64,000 bases of DNA from Anas platyrhynchos (taxonomy: Eukaryota; Chordata; Aves; Anseriformes; Anatidae), in NCBI RefSeq assembly GCF_047663525.1, contig NC_092592.1:27213001-27277000 (forward strand), written 5' to 3'. Below the pieces are notes generated by a model, which saw only the letters and a list, made by a program, of their open reading frames with translations, was not told the origin of the DNA and did not search any database. Shown one piece after another: positions 26,206-38,200 of this stretch; the stretch's first letter is position 1, and each line of letters begins with the position of its first letter. Position numbers and translations under genes: made by a program.

Positions 26206-26278
26206 ATGCGGAGCAAAGGCAGGAAGGAGAGCCTGTCCGACTCCCGGGACCTGGACGGCTCCTACGACCAGCTGACGG
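26206..26278 (+). CDS. KCNIP2: KCNIP2 first exon 1a (KChIP2b/c N-terminus)
   Basis: 73 bp of coding sequence: 24 codons plus one G, donor GTGAGT. It encodes [10 protein letters not shown]...SYDQLT, like human MRGQGRKESL. The frame is open further upstream, but the ATG at 26206 has A at -3 and matches the mammalian start, so it was chosen. Splicing to 49914 gives Gly25; splicing directly to 50863 gives Asp (GAC). Confidence 0.95.
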
Positions 26279-29200
26279 GTGAGTGCAGCCCCCGGGGAAG
26301 GTGCAGCAGCCGCTCGGGGACCACGACCCCCCCCCGGGTTTCCCCCTTTGCCCCCAGCCCCCGTTCCCAGCGCGCTTCCAGCCCCGGCCCCTGCCCCGCT
26401 CCGCTTCGCCGCATGCCTCGCCCCGGGGGTGGAGGGTGGCGGTGACCCCCGTGCTGGAGCAGGGGGGCAGCCCCCGTCCTGGGTGCCCCAAAGGAGGGTC
26501 GTGGCCCTGCAGAGGGAAAGGGTTTGTCCCCATGGCGCGCAGGGGTGCTTGGAGCCCTTTCGGCTGCCCCCAAGCCCACATCGCCGCCCGGGACAGCAGG
26601 GTTTGGTGCTGGGCCCTCTCCAAAATGCCCCAGACCCCACAGCAGCACCCCAGCAGCAGGGTCCCCCAGGGACAGAGGTGTCCCCAACCCAGAAAATCCC
26701 CCAGCGGCTCCGCAGCCCGCTCTCTCCTCCACCAGGCACCCGGTGCTCCCTGGGGACAATCACAGCCTCCCACTGGGGCAGAGCACCTCAGCCCCTGAGC
26801 TGGGGTGGCTGTGGGGCAGGGAGAGGCCAGATATGACCCATCCACAACCCTACAGCATCCCCCCCACCTCACCCTCTGCCCCCAGCAGGGAATTGCCCGG
26901 CTTCCCACGCGGCACCGCAACCTCCCTGCCTCGCACCTCGTGCCCTGCTGTCCGGTACCTGGGCTGGAGCCGTGGCTCCCCTCCTTCCCCATGTGCTCTC
27001 CACGGATCCGGCTGAGACCCATCCCCTTGTAGGGTGCCAGCAGCTGGGAAATAGGGCAGCAGCTTCCCCCTTTGCTTTCGGGGCCCACGGTGGAGCCCAG
27101 CCTCTCCGTGGCCGGCGCAGTCGGGTGCCCTCGTGCCGCAGGCAGCGGGTGTGCACACAGGGAGATCCCCATCCCCAGGGTGCTTTTCTGGCCGTGGTCT
27201 GCTGCGGGTTTCGGGCTTTGCTTTGGAGCTTCAAGGAGGCAGAGGCAGCAGGGCAGGACCCCCACGCCGCTTTTCCCAGCAGCTCCCCGCGCATGGGGGA
27301 TGCCGCTCGCTGCCTGCACGAGCGTGCTGCAGGGAAGGATATTTTTGAGCTGTGTAGGAACTTGGAACCCACACACAACTTTCGGTTTCTCCGGTAACTT
27401 TAAAATGCCCATATGGGTTTAAATCAAACCGAATGTAAAAATAAATTCCAGTATCTCCGAGACCCTTTTTCTGCCCGGGTTTGCCTCCGAGCAAGGTGTG
27501 CAGCAGGGACCTGGGCAGGGGAGAGCTGTGCCCGCTGCTGCGGGGCTGCTGGGGAGCAGGGCTGGAAGCAGCTGTCCCATTTCACAGCGAGGCATGGGGA
27601 AGGCACACGCCACCCACGTGCCATCGCTGTCCGGTCCCCCTGCGGTGGCTTTTTGGTGCTGGCTGGACGTGCCGAGGCTGTCCCTGCCTGTAGAGAAAAG
27701 TTGTTTTTCTCCTAGAAAGAGCGTAGAAGTGATGCAGGCAGGAGAGGGGAACGCAGCCTGAGCTTTGGGCAGGGTTTAATAGCTCGAGCCCCCGCCTGCT
27801 ACCCTGGCCTGGGCTCTCTGGTTCCCCCCAGGGATGCAGGGAGGAGCCCCTGGGGCTGTAGCAAAGCCCCAGGGTGGAGGTGGTGTCCCCCTGGTGTTTG
27901 GTGTCTCAGCCCCGTTTGGGGACCAGAATGAGCGCAATGGGGTTTTCCTGCAGCCCCCAGCTCCAGCAGGGTCCGGGGACATCTGCAGTGCGAGCTGTGA
28001 ACCGAGAGATGATTTTGCTGTCAGACCTGACACGAGATGTCCCCACGGCAGCTCCAGCGCCTGCTGCTGCTGCAGACGGGGCTGGCAGCTGGTCCCCAAA
28101 CCCTCCCAAAAACAGGGGCGAGGGCGACAAGACCCCCGTTTATACACAGATACAGAAGGGCCAGACACACAAACAGGAGAGAGGCTGAACACAAGAAGGG
28201 CCCCCCCAGCTGCAGGAACCCCCAGCGGCTCACGGGGGTTTTTATTTTAGATCTCGAGAGCTGCTGGCAACCCGGCTGCACCCACAGCTCGCCCTGGCCA
28301 CGCACCAGCAGCATCGCCGTACCCGGTGCCGGTCGGAGCAGCGGTGGCAGCACGGGGGCTGCACGTGGCCGTGGGTGTGAGAGGCCAGGGCGAGTGTGCA
28401 AACCGTGGGGAGAGGGGGCTGAGCGGGGGCCGTGCGCCCGCCGGGGCGTTAAGGAGAGAAAAGCTGAAGGGCTCCGCCGGTAGGAAATTAAAGCGGTCCA
28501 TTTCGGGGCGAGTTAGATGACGCCAGCGAGAAATAAAAGCCATCCATAAATTACATTATTCCTCCAGCCCTCTAATGACAGCGGCGATTAGCGCGCGGCC
28601 AGAGCCCCGAGCCCGTGTCTTGGGACTGCTCCGGCCATGGCGCTCGGTGCAGGAGAGATGGGACCCGAGGGCCGCCCTGCCCTGAGGACCGGAGGTAAAT
28701 TCCCCAAGGAATAGAGGGTCCTGGAGGGGGCTTTTCCTCCTGGCTGATGCTCCAGGAGGAGCAGGGATGGGTGTCCACGGGTTCCACGTCACCCCGTGGG
28801 GCGAGCCTTTCCCCGCCGTGTCCTGCGAGCACCGGCGTGGGGTCCCCACCATGCACCCTCAGCTGCTGGGTGGAAGGGCGAGGGATTCACCTGCAGGAGG
28901 GTTGCTTTTCCTCCTTGCTTTTTTTTTTTTCCCTCCCGTAGCGTTTCGGGGCTCCGAGCAACAGCTTTGCTCCACCCCAAAGGCAGCCGCAGCGCTAGCA
29001 GCGGGTGAGCAATTGCTATAGAGACCAGCCGCAGAGCTTTGGGATCCTCCTGCCTCCCGGGGTGCCACGGAGAGGTGGGCACCCCACAGCTCTGGCACTT
29101 CTCGGAGCCCCCATGAGATGAGAAGTGCACGTATTTTAAGGCATCTCCCAGCCCAAAACTCACACCCGCCAGGGGGATGGTGTCAGCTCTGCTGTCCCGC

Positions 29201-32200
29201 TTAGAGGCATGGAGAGGGTGCTGGGACAGCCCGGGTGGGAGCTCCTCACACAAGCTCCCAAGTCCTTCCCCGTGGGATCCAAGCCTGCTGCCCATCTCCT
29301 GCTGCCCCCCAGCCCACCTCCTCCCCCTGCTGCTGCTGCCACCCCCTGCGCCCACCCCTCCGCTTGCCGCTGCTGCTCCGCTGCCCGGCGGTGAGGCTGG
29401 GCTGGAAGCCGGGCTGTCCCCAAATCCAGGTCCCCAATGTCCCCGGGAAATCCTTGGTTGGGGTGGGGAACAGCGAGGAATGGGCTCCCACCGGGGTGGG
29501 GGCTCCCGTGGGGTCCCCCTGTGCCAAACGTCCCCGCAGATGCTGCACCTTCCCAGGGCGATGGGAGCGTTGCCTGACCGCCTCGTCTGTCTGCTGCCTC
29601 CCTCCCTCCGGCGTCTGTCCCCCCCTGCCTCGGTCCTCTTTGCTGTCCTGGCTTGTTCACAGCTCCTCCACGCCGAGGGATTGCCTCTTGTGGGGCTTGG
29701 CGGCCTTTCCTAAATGGATGCTGAGCTCCTGGGGGGCTCTGACGGCGGGGAGGTGGGGCGGTGACCCCCAGCAGCCGGGGCAGAGGTGGGCACTGGGGGC
29801 GATGCTGCCATGGCCAGGCTGGATTTTGGCAGTGGAGGGGCCCAAACTGCTCCTTGAGCATCACGTCTCGTGGTGTGGGACACGATGAGGGGCCACCACG
29901 GGCTGTGCCAGGTCCATACAGAGCCTTTGCCTCGTGATTTGGGCACCAGGCGGTGGCACCAGCCCGCAGGACAGCGGGGACCCCGTTAGCGGAGCCACCC
30001 CTCACCCCCCTCCCCTCGCTGGCTCCGCTCATTAGCGGTGTTTTCATTAGGAGAAGTGGTTTGGTTTCGTTTAAGCCAAATTGCTGTGCTTGGGAGATGA
30101 TAAATCCATCTGCTGGCAAATCGCTCTCCTGCCGCCGGCACGGATCCCGGCCCCGGGCTTTAATCGTGCCGCAGATGAATGAGCCTCCAGCCAAATGAAT
30201 CTCCCTGCCCTGCCCGGGGGAGGGCTGCGCGGGCAGCCCTGATGCCACGGTGAGGGGCTCCAGCTTGGGCTGGGGGGATCAAAATCCCCTGCTGAGGGGC
30301 TGCTGAGCCCCCAGGGTGGGTTTTGCTTGAAATCGGCTCGTTTGGAGAGAGCCCAGCAGGAGGGGAGTCAGGGCAGGGGGTGGCCTCGTTCTCCATGAGC
30401 TGCTGGGGGCCAGGGGGTCGGCACCTTCAGCGTCTCTGAATTTTGGTCTCTCCAAATGTTTCCCCTCTGGCGTGGGCAGTGCCCGTGGGCTGGGGTGCCC
30501 TAGGTTGTGCAGGGCTGTGCGTGCACCTCCTGGGCTCATCTCTGTCTGTTCGTTCATCCAACCCCAGCCCCGTTTTGGCAGGAGCTGCCCAGTTTCTGGA
30601 CCTGCCGGGTCAGGAACCCCCGGCTCTGGCACAGCACTGGCACCGCTGCTGCAGCTCGGTGTCCCATCCACGCTGCTTCTGCTCCCCCATTTGGGGACAT
30701 CGGGGCTGCTGTGGCTGCCTGCAAGCTGAGGGTGCTCGGGGGGAGCAGAGGAGAGACAGCAGGGTGGTTTTGGTCAGGATACCCCATGCCACATCCCCTT
30801 GGCCTCGTTGCAAGATGATGAGAGGCTGGCAGGACCCATCACCAAGCCTCCCTGGTGCAGAACGGGGCCTCCTGCTCCTGTCCCCTTTACCTGCCCCTTC
30901 CCATCCCCAAACCACGCACCCATGGGTGCCCCCCAGACCCTGCAGGAGCCGGGGACACCCTCACCTGCTCTCACCCGGTTGCTGCAGGGGGGTGAGATGA
31001 GAACCAGCCCGCTCCCTAACGAGATTAGGTGGATGAGCCGCTGCTCCTGGCCCCCCTGGATAATTGCTTCTTCCTAGATTGCGTTTTGAAAAATTGCTTC
31101 GCTTACAGCAAGCCCCCGGAGCAATAATCCACCCAGCTCTCCGTCACCACAGGATGCCCCCTGGGGACACGGTGGCGGTGTGCTGACCCCCTCTGCGTGT
31201 CCCCTGGGGTCCCCAGGAGGTGTGTGGCCGGGCTGGCTGGCCCTTGGTGGCTCTCAGGTTGCTCCGGGAGGAAATCCTACAAACCACGGTGGGCAGCCTC
31301 CCGTCCTGGTGTGCCTGGGGGGCACACGAGTGGGCACAGCCCCCCCAGCTCTGCGCGCACCTGTGGGGACCCCAGAGGGGCGGACGCTGGGGCTGGGTTT
31401 TGGGGTCACACCTGGGGCTCACACCTCACATTTCCCCGGCGCGTCTCCCCTCGGCGGTGCGAAGTGAGTCACTGCCAGGCTCCGGGAATCACTCATGTCA
31501 GCTCCCCCTCTGCCGCAAAGTCATTAATGCGAGCGGAATAATTCGTTGCGTAACTCGGAGGCTGGGCGCCAGCGCTGCTCCAGGGGGTGACGCCTGCCCG
31601 GCTCCCCCCCTGTGCCCCCCGGGGTCGGGATGGGAGCGGACGGCGAGGTGCCACCATCCCCTGGGACCATCCTGGCCCCATTGGGGTCACGGCCCCACGG
31701 GCGCACGGTGCCGGCAGCGATGCTGGCAGCTCCCCGGGAGGTTTTCCCCAAAGGGCCGAGTCCTGCCCCATTGCTCAGTGCTTGTTCTTCCTCGTGTGGC
31801 TCCTGCAAGGGGCTCTGTGGGGACAAGGAGTGTCCCCCCCCCCTTGGTTTTGGTGTGCGTGCTGCTGCCCTGGCTGGAGATGCTCTCCGTAGTAGGGTCA
31901 GACCTGGTGCCCCCCGCACAGGGAGCGGGGAGAAGGGCAGGGAACAACTCGGTCCCTAAAAAGCCTCATAGAGGGTGCCCCCCTGCCCCTCCCAGGGTTA
32001 ATTTATTCATCTGAGGGTGCTGCGATGGGAGATGGGGAGCCTGAGAGGGCTGGGCTGAGAGCAGCAGGGTTTGGCGACGGGAAGGGAGGTGGCTGGGGGC
32101 TGCGCGGGGGCCAGCGGTGTGGGACGGGCAGGAGGGAGGTGGCCGTGTCCCTGCAGTCCCCTGGGAGGGATCGGGGCAGGGAAGGAGGTGACAGTGCCCA

Positions 32201-35200
32201 GGATTTAAAAGAAACCCATTGGAAACCCCAAATGGAAATGGTCGGGATGCCCAAGGGGCACGGGGACTTGGGGACCCCCCAACCCCCAGACGCCGCGTGG
32301 CTCCCTCCCCGCTGTTTGTTTCCTCCGACCGCCCTGCTGTAATTACAGCCCGCTGTCACTCTCCCGTAATACATCTTGGATTTTATCACTGCTTAATTAA
32401 ATAACCGTGGGGAAGTGAGGGGCCGTTAACCCCTCGTGTGCCGGCACGAACAACCCCGTGGTGCTGGGGAGGTGGCAGAGGGGCACGGGGAGGGCTGCTG
32501 GGGGGGCGCAGCCAAATGAGGGCACCCCGGTGTCTGTGCTAGATAAGAAGTGCTGGTATTTGTTGTTTGGGGTCAGTGGGGGTGTTTCAGTGGGGCAGCT
32601 GATCACAGACCGTGGCGGGATGCTGGAGGACTCACGGGGTGATAAAGGTGCAGGTGGGCACGTGCTGTGGGGTGGGAAAGGGTGCGCAGGCTGGGGAGCT
32701 GGCAGACCTCTCCAAAATCCTGGGAGCCACCTCCGACCACAATTAGCTGCTGCTAACGAGACGTTGGGCTTGGAAATGCGAAATCTGGGGATGGTGAGAT
32801 TTTGGGGATGCCTCATGGCAGGGTGCTGTGGGCTGGGGGGTTCACGGATGAGCGGGGCGAGGAGAGCAGGGGGCGACCTGCAGCTTTGGGGTGCCGGTGC
32901 CTCTCCTCCTCCTCCTGCTGCAGGAGCCGAGTGCTGCCAAGGATTTGCAGCCCTGACTTTGAGGCTTTGCACAGATCAAAGCCTGGGGGGCATCTCTCAT
33001 CTCGGCTTACCTGGGCCCTGTGTGCCCCCAGCCCGGGGCGCGGGGGGATTTGGAGGCAGTGCTGGCAGCTGGAGGCTGCTGGCTAAATCCAGCCGAGCCT
33101 TTCGCTCCGTGGGAGCCTCGGCAAATCGTCCCTCGAGCCCAGGCAGCGCTGGTACAAATCTGCTGCTAATTAGACTTGAAAGTCCTCCCGTGAGCTCAGG
33201 CGCGGGATGGATATTTGGTTATTAACAGATTTATTTCTGAGCCTCTCGGCAGGTCTGGCACCGGGAGGCTGAGCTCTCCCCAGGCTCGCTCCTCTCAGGG
33301 GCGTCTGGGGGCTCCTGGGGACGGGGTGGCTGCTCAGCCCCCTCTGCTTATTTTTGGGGTGTCCCAGAAAAGTGGGGACAAGGAGGGTGCTGGAGCAGAG
33401 GGGTTTGCTCCGTCATTGCGGGTCTGCTGTCTGGGGGACCCACGGGGAGCCCCCATTTATTTTAGGGGGTGTCCGGCCGTGCGTCTGCTCCCCCCTGGTG
33501 CTGATCCATCCCTCACCTGGCTGCGGGGCTGGGAGCTCCTGCCCCTTGTGCCGAGGCTGGAAACCAGGCTCGTGTTTTCCTCACCAGGGCTGGAGGGAGC
33601 TGAGCACCGCGGCACCCCCCGGGAGAGCATCCCTCCCTGCGGCGGAGGCAGGCAAACAGAGACCGTAGCACTGCTTCGGAAACAACCCAAAATAGCTTTC
33701 CTGTCCCCAAAACGTCACTTTAACACAGCATATGCTGAGGGCCCCCCCGGGGCTTGCAGCAGGCTGAGCGCGTGCCCTGGAGGTGCCCTGTGGCCGGGGG
33801 GGGGCTGAGCCTGCCCTTGGGGCAGGAGCTGGCAGGGGGTGAGGGTTGGCATGGGGGGCATCAATCCCAAGTGTTTGGGGTTGAGGCTGAAAAAAGCCAC
33901 CCCTGGATCCCCCCCAGGCAGGATGTCACCCATCGGGGGTGTCAGGCCAGCTGGGGGGCTGCCGGTGTGGGGACATCAAGGGGGGAGAGCTGTGGGTTGG
34001 GGTCTCGGCCCCATCTCCAGCCTCCCTCCCTGCTGCATCTCCGGGAACAGGGAACAGGGAGCAGGCCCCTTGCTGCAGCACCGGGGTTATTCATAGCAGC
34101 AAACACTCCCCATGCCTTCAAGCCGAGTCCTTTTTGGGGAGATCCCTGCCTTTTGAAGACTGTTTTCCCTCCCTGGGATCCCTGGGTCACCTTATCTCGC
34201 TCTCCCAGCTGTGCAGCCGCTGCGTGCCGGCGCTCCCGGTGCTGCAACGAGGGGGCCACGCTGCCAGCCCACCGACACCCCCGGGAACCCACGTGCCTGG
34301 GAGGCGAGGTGACATCCCCGGCACCTCTGTCCCTGCTGTCCCCACCTCCCGTCACCCCGCCGAGCTGGCGCTGATTACACGGAAATGAGCCCGGTGCCGT
34401 CTCCCGTTTATCGGAGCACAACCTGTGCGTAATCGCACGGGGCTTGCTGATTTGTCTCTGGCAGGTTTGGGGACAGGGTGGGGGCTGTAACGAGGCGCTG
34501 CTCCCATCCCTGTGGCCAAGCTGAGATTTATTTTTCTTCCCCAGTCTGCTCAGGTGAGGTTTGGAGAGGGCAGGGAAGGCTTTGTGGGCATGGAAAGTGT
34601 GGGGTGCTGTGCCGGGGGTGGAAACCCTGCTGCCCCCCGTGGGGTGGGTGGGCATCCAAGGGGCAAAATGAGCCCCACTGCTGCTCTTTTGGGATTAGGA
34701 GATTCAGCTGTGCTCTTTGAGGGTCTTGGGGTGGTCTCAGGGTGCACCCATGGCTGGGGATGATGGATCCAGCCCGCCCCGTCCCCTCCTCCCCGGGTGC
34801 AATGAATTATTCACGCCCCGCAGGCGGGGGTGCCGCAGCCCGCCCGTGTGCTGCGGAGCACAGAGAGCTTTTCTGTGTAAATCCTTGAAATATTTAGCAG
34901 AACTGACTTAAAAATACAGCCTGGGAGGAGCCTTGGTGTAACTTGGAGGCTGGGACGGGAGCAGCTCAGCTCCCATGGGCCGGCGATGGGTGCGATGGAT
35001 GCCCCGGCGTGCTGCTGGGGGGGCTTTGGCTCAAGCTGCTGGTGGAGCTGGTGTCTGTCTGTCCAAACACCCGTCTTTGGGTCTTTCTGGACATGTCCCC
35101 AGCCCCAGCCTTGTGCCACCAGTGCCGGGCTGCTGCCCCATCTCCCGCTGCGTGCCAGCCACGGGCAGGATGGCATTTGGGGCCAGCAGCCTCGGGGCCG

Positions 35201-38200
35201 GGCTCCTTCCCTGGCAGCACCTCCCCGAGCAGCCGGATCACACCACATGCATTTTTTAACAAGCTCCAGCAGCTGGGAACGAGCCGAGCTGTCACGGCAG
35301 GTCTCTGATCAAAGCCAGACGTGCTGTGGCAGCCCGCGGGAGGGTGGCCCTGCACGCCACCCCTCTCCATCACACGGGGATGCGTTACGGGGCATTTACC
35401 CTGGCACAGCAGCTCGGGACGCAGCACGTGAGCTGCCCCTGCACCCCTGGGGACAGCGGGATGTCTGCCCCGCTCCGTGCCCTGCTCAGCTCCCTCCTGT
35501 CCCCGTTGCATCCCCGGATCAAGGGCCATGCCCACCAAAGGGCCCCTGCAGCTGGTGGCGCACGATTTCCTCCGCGAGCACCTGCTGAAGCCCCGGGCTG
35601 TGACGGCGCATCCCATGTCAGATGCGCTGCAAATCCTGCCTGCTAATAGCTATGCAAATTACCTCATTAGCCGCCTTATTTATTTCCTCCGGCATCGTGG
35701 CATCGTGTTTTCGGCACTTCCCTGCCTCCCGGAGGCTGCAGGTCCCCAGGGCTGGGAGGAGGCAGCGTGGCCAGGGCTGGAGGGACACCGCGCCGTGGTG
35801 CTGTTGGGGACCAGGGGCTGGAGTCGTGCCCCTCCTCATCCCTTTTGCCCCAGTTCCGGGGGGGCTCTCTGCCACCTGAGAGCATTTCCCAGGGGTGTTC
35901 CCATGCCCACGGCACCGTGATAGTGGGATGGGCATTGCCTGGGCACGAGGGACCCCATAAAAGTGCCAGCCCTACATACCTTACCCCAGCCACCCCACGG
36001 ACTTTGTGCCGCGCCGTGCCGCCTGCCAGCGCTGTGTCTGCTCCCCCCGCTGCTGTTTACCTTTGATTCCCCCCTTCTTTTTGCGGCTGTGCCGATGAAT
36101 ATTTCATGGCAGGGAAGCAGCACAAATTCCCCCGGCTGCTCCCTGCCCCCAGCGCTCTCCTGGCAGCCCCCAGCCCCACGGCCATGGCCTGGGGAAGCTT
36201 GGGGGGGGACCGTGGTGCGTGTCCCCTCCCCGGCAGAGCTGTCACCGTCGTGGCCATATAGCCACGCACACGTGGCTGACACATCCGCACATGTCCCCTG
36301 CTGTCCCCCAAGTGCCACCAGGCAACTGAAGGAGCCCTGTCCCCAGCTCACCTCCCCGTGGCCTGGTTCTGCGCTGTGCGGGGGCTCCTCTTAGCGTCAG
36401 GCAGCAGCAGCAGCACGGTGCCACCGCTCGGCCTGTGTCACCCCACGGGCTTTGTCACCCCCATGGGCTCTGTCACCCCTCTGGGCTCTGTCACCCCACA
36501 GGTGGCACAGGGTGACCCCGTGGCTTTGCTGCTCTCCTGGGCGGGTGGCAGGCGGTGTCCCCGCTGCCAGCCCGGGGACCGTGCGCTCGGAGGGAGCTGG
36601 GGATGGGAACCAGGAGGGAGCTGCTGTGGGGCTCCTTCCTTGCAACCCCCCTGCTGCCTGTGGGGTGGGGAGGGGACAGTCCCCAGGCTCAGCCCAGGGG
36701 GTCCCTACAAGCTTCTGCCTGCTGTCATTGCATGAGGTCCCCCCTGGAGAGCCGAGGGCTGAACCAAAGGGGTGATGCTCTTTGGGAACCCCTCTCCAGT
36801 TCCAGACTGGTTTAGCACCCAAGGGTGCTGGTGGGGCAGCCAGGGCTGGGGGGTGACATCGGTGCCGGGCTCTTCTCCCCAGCGGTGTCCCTAAGGCCAC
36901 CGTGGGGTGCTCTGTGCATGCAGTTTTGGGGCGCCTGTCCCACATGGACATCAGGGCGCGCAGGATGGTGCTGGCATCGCCCACCTCCCATGGGTCTGCT
37001 CCCAAGGAGCGGGGTGATGGATTTGGGATTTCTCTGCCAACTTTGCTGCTGTCGTGTCCTGTGGGCTCTGGCACCCTCCTGTGGCTGTTTGCCACCTCTC
37101 CGGTGTCCCACGGGTTTTTTTGGGTGCTGGGCACCACAGGCGAGGACGAGGGTCTGGGCACCCTGATCTGTCCCTGTGGGGTGGCAGGAGGGGACTGGGC
37201 ACCGCTGGCAGCCCAAATTTCCAAGCTTTTGGCTGATGGAGGTAGGATGCCCCTTCTTTTGGGGAGCAGGGGATGAGGTTACCCCATACCAACCCTGGGG
37301 GGGCTCCTGCCCTGCCCCTTAGGGCTCCTGGCAGGGACTGGGCACTCCGGCTGTGCCTGGCCGGCTCGTGCCTGCGCACCCTTTCCGTCTCCAAGGGAGC
37401 AGAAGCTATAATTTCCATCACGTCCCTTTTTCTTCGCTTCCTCCCCCATTAATAAGAGATGAAGCTCATGAGATAATAGAGCCGGGATGGACGCGGAGCT
37501 GCCATCCTGCAGGCACGGGGGGTGGAAGCGATGCGGAGCAGGGAACCGCGGCTGGGGAAATGGGGCTCGGGGAAGGGACGTGCTTGCCAGGAGGCACGGA
37601 GCATCTCGGGCTGGCTCTGGGAGCCGGGAAATCCCACTGCTGCCACGCGCCAGACTCTCTCCTGGCTCTGACACACCGTGCAAACCAGCAGCTCGCTGCC
37701 AGCCCCAGCTTTGGAGCGAGCAGCTCTGAGTCCGGGCAGCGTGGGAGCCTGAATCCTCTTTTTCCCATCCTTGCACCTCCTCTCCTTCGCTGTGTGGAGC
37801 CCGCTGGAGGTACCCGGGGATGCAGGATGCTCGCCGTGAGGGATGCCTGGGGATGTGGGATGCTCGCTGTGCCGGATGGATGATGCCTGGGGATGCAGGA
37901 TGCTCGCCGTGAGGGATGCCTGGGGATGTAGGATGCTCGCTGTGCCAGACAAATGATGGCTGGGGATGCAGGATGCTCTCGGCACCTGGTACCAAGGATG
38001 GTACCCAAGGTACCCAAGGCTGCAGGACGCTCTCAGCGCTGGATGGGTGATGCCCAGGGATGCCGGACGCTCTCCATTTCAGCTCCCCTCCGGAAGGAGC
38101 ATCCTTTGGAGAGAGGCGGCCCCGGGATGCAGCAGTGCCTCATTGGCCAGCGGGACCTGTGGAGCCTGCGGGTTGCCATACCAACCTGCCTCGGCTCCTG

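Noticed and set aside
24751..26282. Very long open frames on both strands across the GGGAT repeat and CpG island (up to 477 codons)
   Set aside because: They are produced by the repeat and by high GC, overlap each other in several frames, encode low-complexity Pro/Ser/Gly/Arg-rich strings, and only the last 24 codons before 26278 match a real protein.
25886..27412. 508-codon - strand open frame over the KCNIP2 first exon
   Set aside because: Antisense of a CpG island with no recognisable domain; stop codons are rare in such GC-rich DNA.
29160..30248. 362-codon - strand open frame in KCNIP2 intron 1
   Set aside because: GC-driven, low complexity, no domain, no splice context.
35530..35640. 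Possible extra first exon with peptide [20 protein letters not shown]
   Set aside because: Looks codon-like, but there is no donor in the right phase with final G and no similarity to a KChIP N-terminus.
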